Below, in pieces: positions 58,501-60,000 of a DNA stretch of 60,000 nucleotides. Below the pieces are notes generated by a model. That model was not told the origin of the DNA. It searched no databases and saw nothing but the letters and a program-made list of their open reading frames with translations. Source of the DNA: Polytrichum commune (lineage: Eukaryota; Streptophyta; Polytrichopsida; Polytrichales; Polytrichaceae). The stretch is taken from NCBI GenBank assembly GCA_950295325.1, contig OX485803.1, positions 50,485,554 to 50,545,553 on the forward strand, read 5' to 3'. Positions within the stretch are counted from its first letter, which is position 1. Each line of letters starts with the position of its first letter. A program made the translations under genes and the position numbers.

Positions 58501-58860
58501 CCTGCATTCCAACAAACTCTACCCACGCTACACTAGAAGCCAGCTTGATACCCGCAGCGATGACCCCACCCAGAAAGGCAACCTTTCATCAGCAAGCGTA
58601 TTGATGCATTGCCTTGTAAAAGGACCTGCCATGATCGACAAGCAACCCCACACTATCCTAAATGCTGCGAAAAGAATTGGCTGCCAGATAATTGATGCAG
58701 TCGCAACTCCCTAGCTACTGATTATTTTGTTGCGACATCACTGGGCCGCCTGGATGCATAGTGGGGGCACACACACCCCGTCAAATTTTGCCACCTTCTC
58801 CCTACCTCGCTCCCTGGGCATTTGATTAAATGGGACGGGAGTTCACTTTTCTAGCAGCTC
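55501..58860. other. gene-poor AT-rich interval
   Basis: AT-rich with many A-runs. A frame at 56074 shows RRRDGLAKKLGSSKRGRQHW, a basic stretch that could be chance. From 58060 to 58735 GC content rises and weak frames appear, without any motif I can name. Confidence 0.45.
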
Positions 58861-59786
58861 ACCTTTGAATTGCCACCTTCAATACAAGCTTCACATCTCT
58901 TCCTAAGCTCACCTCCAATCCCGTTCCCCGCTTGTCTCGCAGCTGTTGCTGCTACTCTCCGACTCCCAACCGCACCCAACTCGAAAGTCGCCATAGCCAT
59001 TGTCGATGCTCGTGCCTTTGTTTCCTGGGTGGTCAATCCACGTGTGTTGAGGGAGGTTATTCCCCGTGATGAGCCTTCTCTTGTCAGCTTCCGTGATCGC
59101 GCCCCTGGCTTCTGCCGCACCCCTCGGCGGTCTTGGTCACCTCTCTGGTTGCCTCCGGCACCAACCTCCTAACTCAGATCGCCTTCAAGCCGATGGCAAT
59201 CTAGCATGTAGAGCGGGGGTTATCCTGAGTTGCAAGCACTCCTCATACCAGCGTGACTACGAAAAGGAAGAGATCTCACCCCAACACCCATTCTCCGCCT
59301 CAGACCTCTCATATCTAATCACTCTCAAAAGGGTGGAGCTCCAAGGTCCAACACCATGGACACTCCCCGCAACAGATTGACACCGCACTCCACAACACTA
59401 GCATTTTGGAAGGGCAAGAATTCCACCCCAATTCCATCTTCCGCTCTGAATCTACCAACTCTGATCCCTTTCCAGAAACTAAGGTCCATGCCATCTAGCA
59501 AATGGGCAACTAAGGAGACACACAGATAGAGTAGGAAGTTGCTCAACTTGTCACCCAATTCACCCAGCCCGCAACCAGAGATGATTGTCGTTGAGGAGCC
59601 AGAGGATTAAGCTAAGCTGCCGGAAGGAAAAGGCACGGCTAGGCTCCTCCAGGAGGTTTTTCCCAGCCTTTCCGCATGTCGTCCTCGGCAGCATCTCCCT
59701 TGCGGCATTGGCTCCTCACGCCAACGCTCTACCCTATCTTTTCTTGCTGCCGAAGAAAACACCACCACTTAAATAAGGCATGCTCC
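58861..59786. other. GC-rich, pyrimidine-rich interval, no supported gene
   Basis: Base composition rises sharply compared with the left side and the + strand is C/T-rich. Frames are open in several phases for 60-100 codons, but none has a motif and they conflict. It could be regulatory or LTR sequence of another element, or an exon set I do not recognise. Confidence 0.35.
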
Positions 59787-60000
59787 TGTGAGCCCAAATT
59801 GATGCCCACATTGGTTGTTAACACTTGTAAAACATTACAAGTGGTGTTTTGGTGATTTATGATTATTCACAAAAATATAAAAAGAGTGAAGCTTGAAGAA
59901 AGCTTAGTTTGAAGCATTAGGCTTTTGTGGAGTGGATTTAAGTAGGAGAAGGACAAACCTTGGTAAAGTGTGGTAGGTAGAAAGCCAAGGTTAGTTAAAT
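59787..60000 (+). mobile_element. LTR-B copy 5, 5' end (partial)
   Basis: It starts TGTGAGCCCAAATTGATGCC and continues TTTATGATTATTCACAAAAA and AAAGAGTGAAGCTTG, closely following copy 3 (5502). It runs off the right edge. The GCTCC before it would be the left target duplication. Confidence 0.85.

Noticed and set aside
58472-58714. 80-codon frame ending in a GPAMIDKQPHTILNAAKRIG-like stretch
   Set aside because: It faintly resembles a calponin-homology segment of fimbrins, but the match is too short and lacks the key flanking residues.

Overview
The window looks like nuclear DNA from a land plant with a large, transposon-filled genome. The evidence is GT-AG introns of about 110-160 bp, short telomere-like CCCTAAA stretches, several plant transposon classes, microsatellites and long gene-free tracts. 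A fern, gymnosperm, lycophyte or bryophyte would all fit; the sequence alone does not settle it. I see no intact, uninterrupted gene, rRNA, tRNA or CRISPR array.

The left third (about 1.19-14.4 kb) is the most informative. A single ancient spliced coding unit on the + strand can be followed through it once four solo-LTR-like insertions are set aside. Its pieces join in frame across the insertions, and most insertions have 5-bp target-site duplications. The piece at 1188-2434 has a ParB/sulfiredoxin-like region with a DGQHSV signature. The piece at 9208-11254 ends in a segment resembling motif I of N4/N6 amino-DNA-methyltransferases (RGD...FGGS...AA..LG.N). A proline/glutamine-rich tail follows at 12060-14391. 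Two introns are visible (5275-5385 and 10429-10586). Six copies of a 20-24 bp palindrome built on AGTTTGGGTCGA and its complement occur only between 5.2 and 16.8 kb. Three lie in the introns, close to the splice donors. This ParB-like/methyltransferase-like unit with its own palindromes is the best candidate for an undescribed system here.

The insertions are: LTR-B copies at 1-689 and 690-1187 (minus strand); LTR-A at 2435-5216; LTR-B at 5502-9207, itself split by LTR-C at 6012-8151; LTR-B at 12415-14072; and the start of another LTR-B at 59787. No retrotransposon internal regions are seen beside them, so these are solo LTRs or fragments. Downstream, 17.2-18.8 kb carries a decayed FCP1/NIF-type phosphatase-like gene with a last exon at 18561-18833.

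The right two thirds (19-60 kb) are mostly degraded repeats. They include a LINE-like RNase H region (minus strand, 19.2-20.5 kb) and an opposite-strand G-poor region (21.2-22.8 kb). There is a 1,146-bp foldback element (23364-24509), a 1,101-bp TIR element with 8-bp duplications and an AT-hook ORF (29515-30615), and a hAT transposase remnant (31843-32276). Further right are a PIF/Harbinger-like MITE (52710-53299), an array of nine small hairpins (47664-47981), several dispersed repeat pairs, and microsatellites. Two unrecognised exon-like reading frames lie on the minus strand (33876-34394 and 54715-55420).
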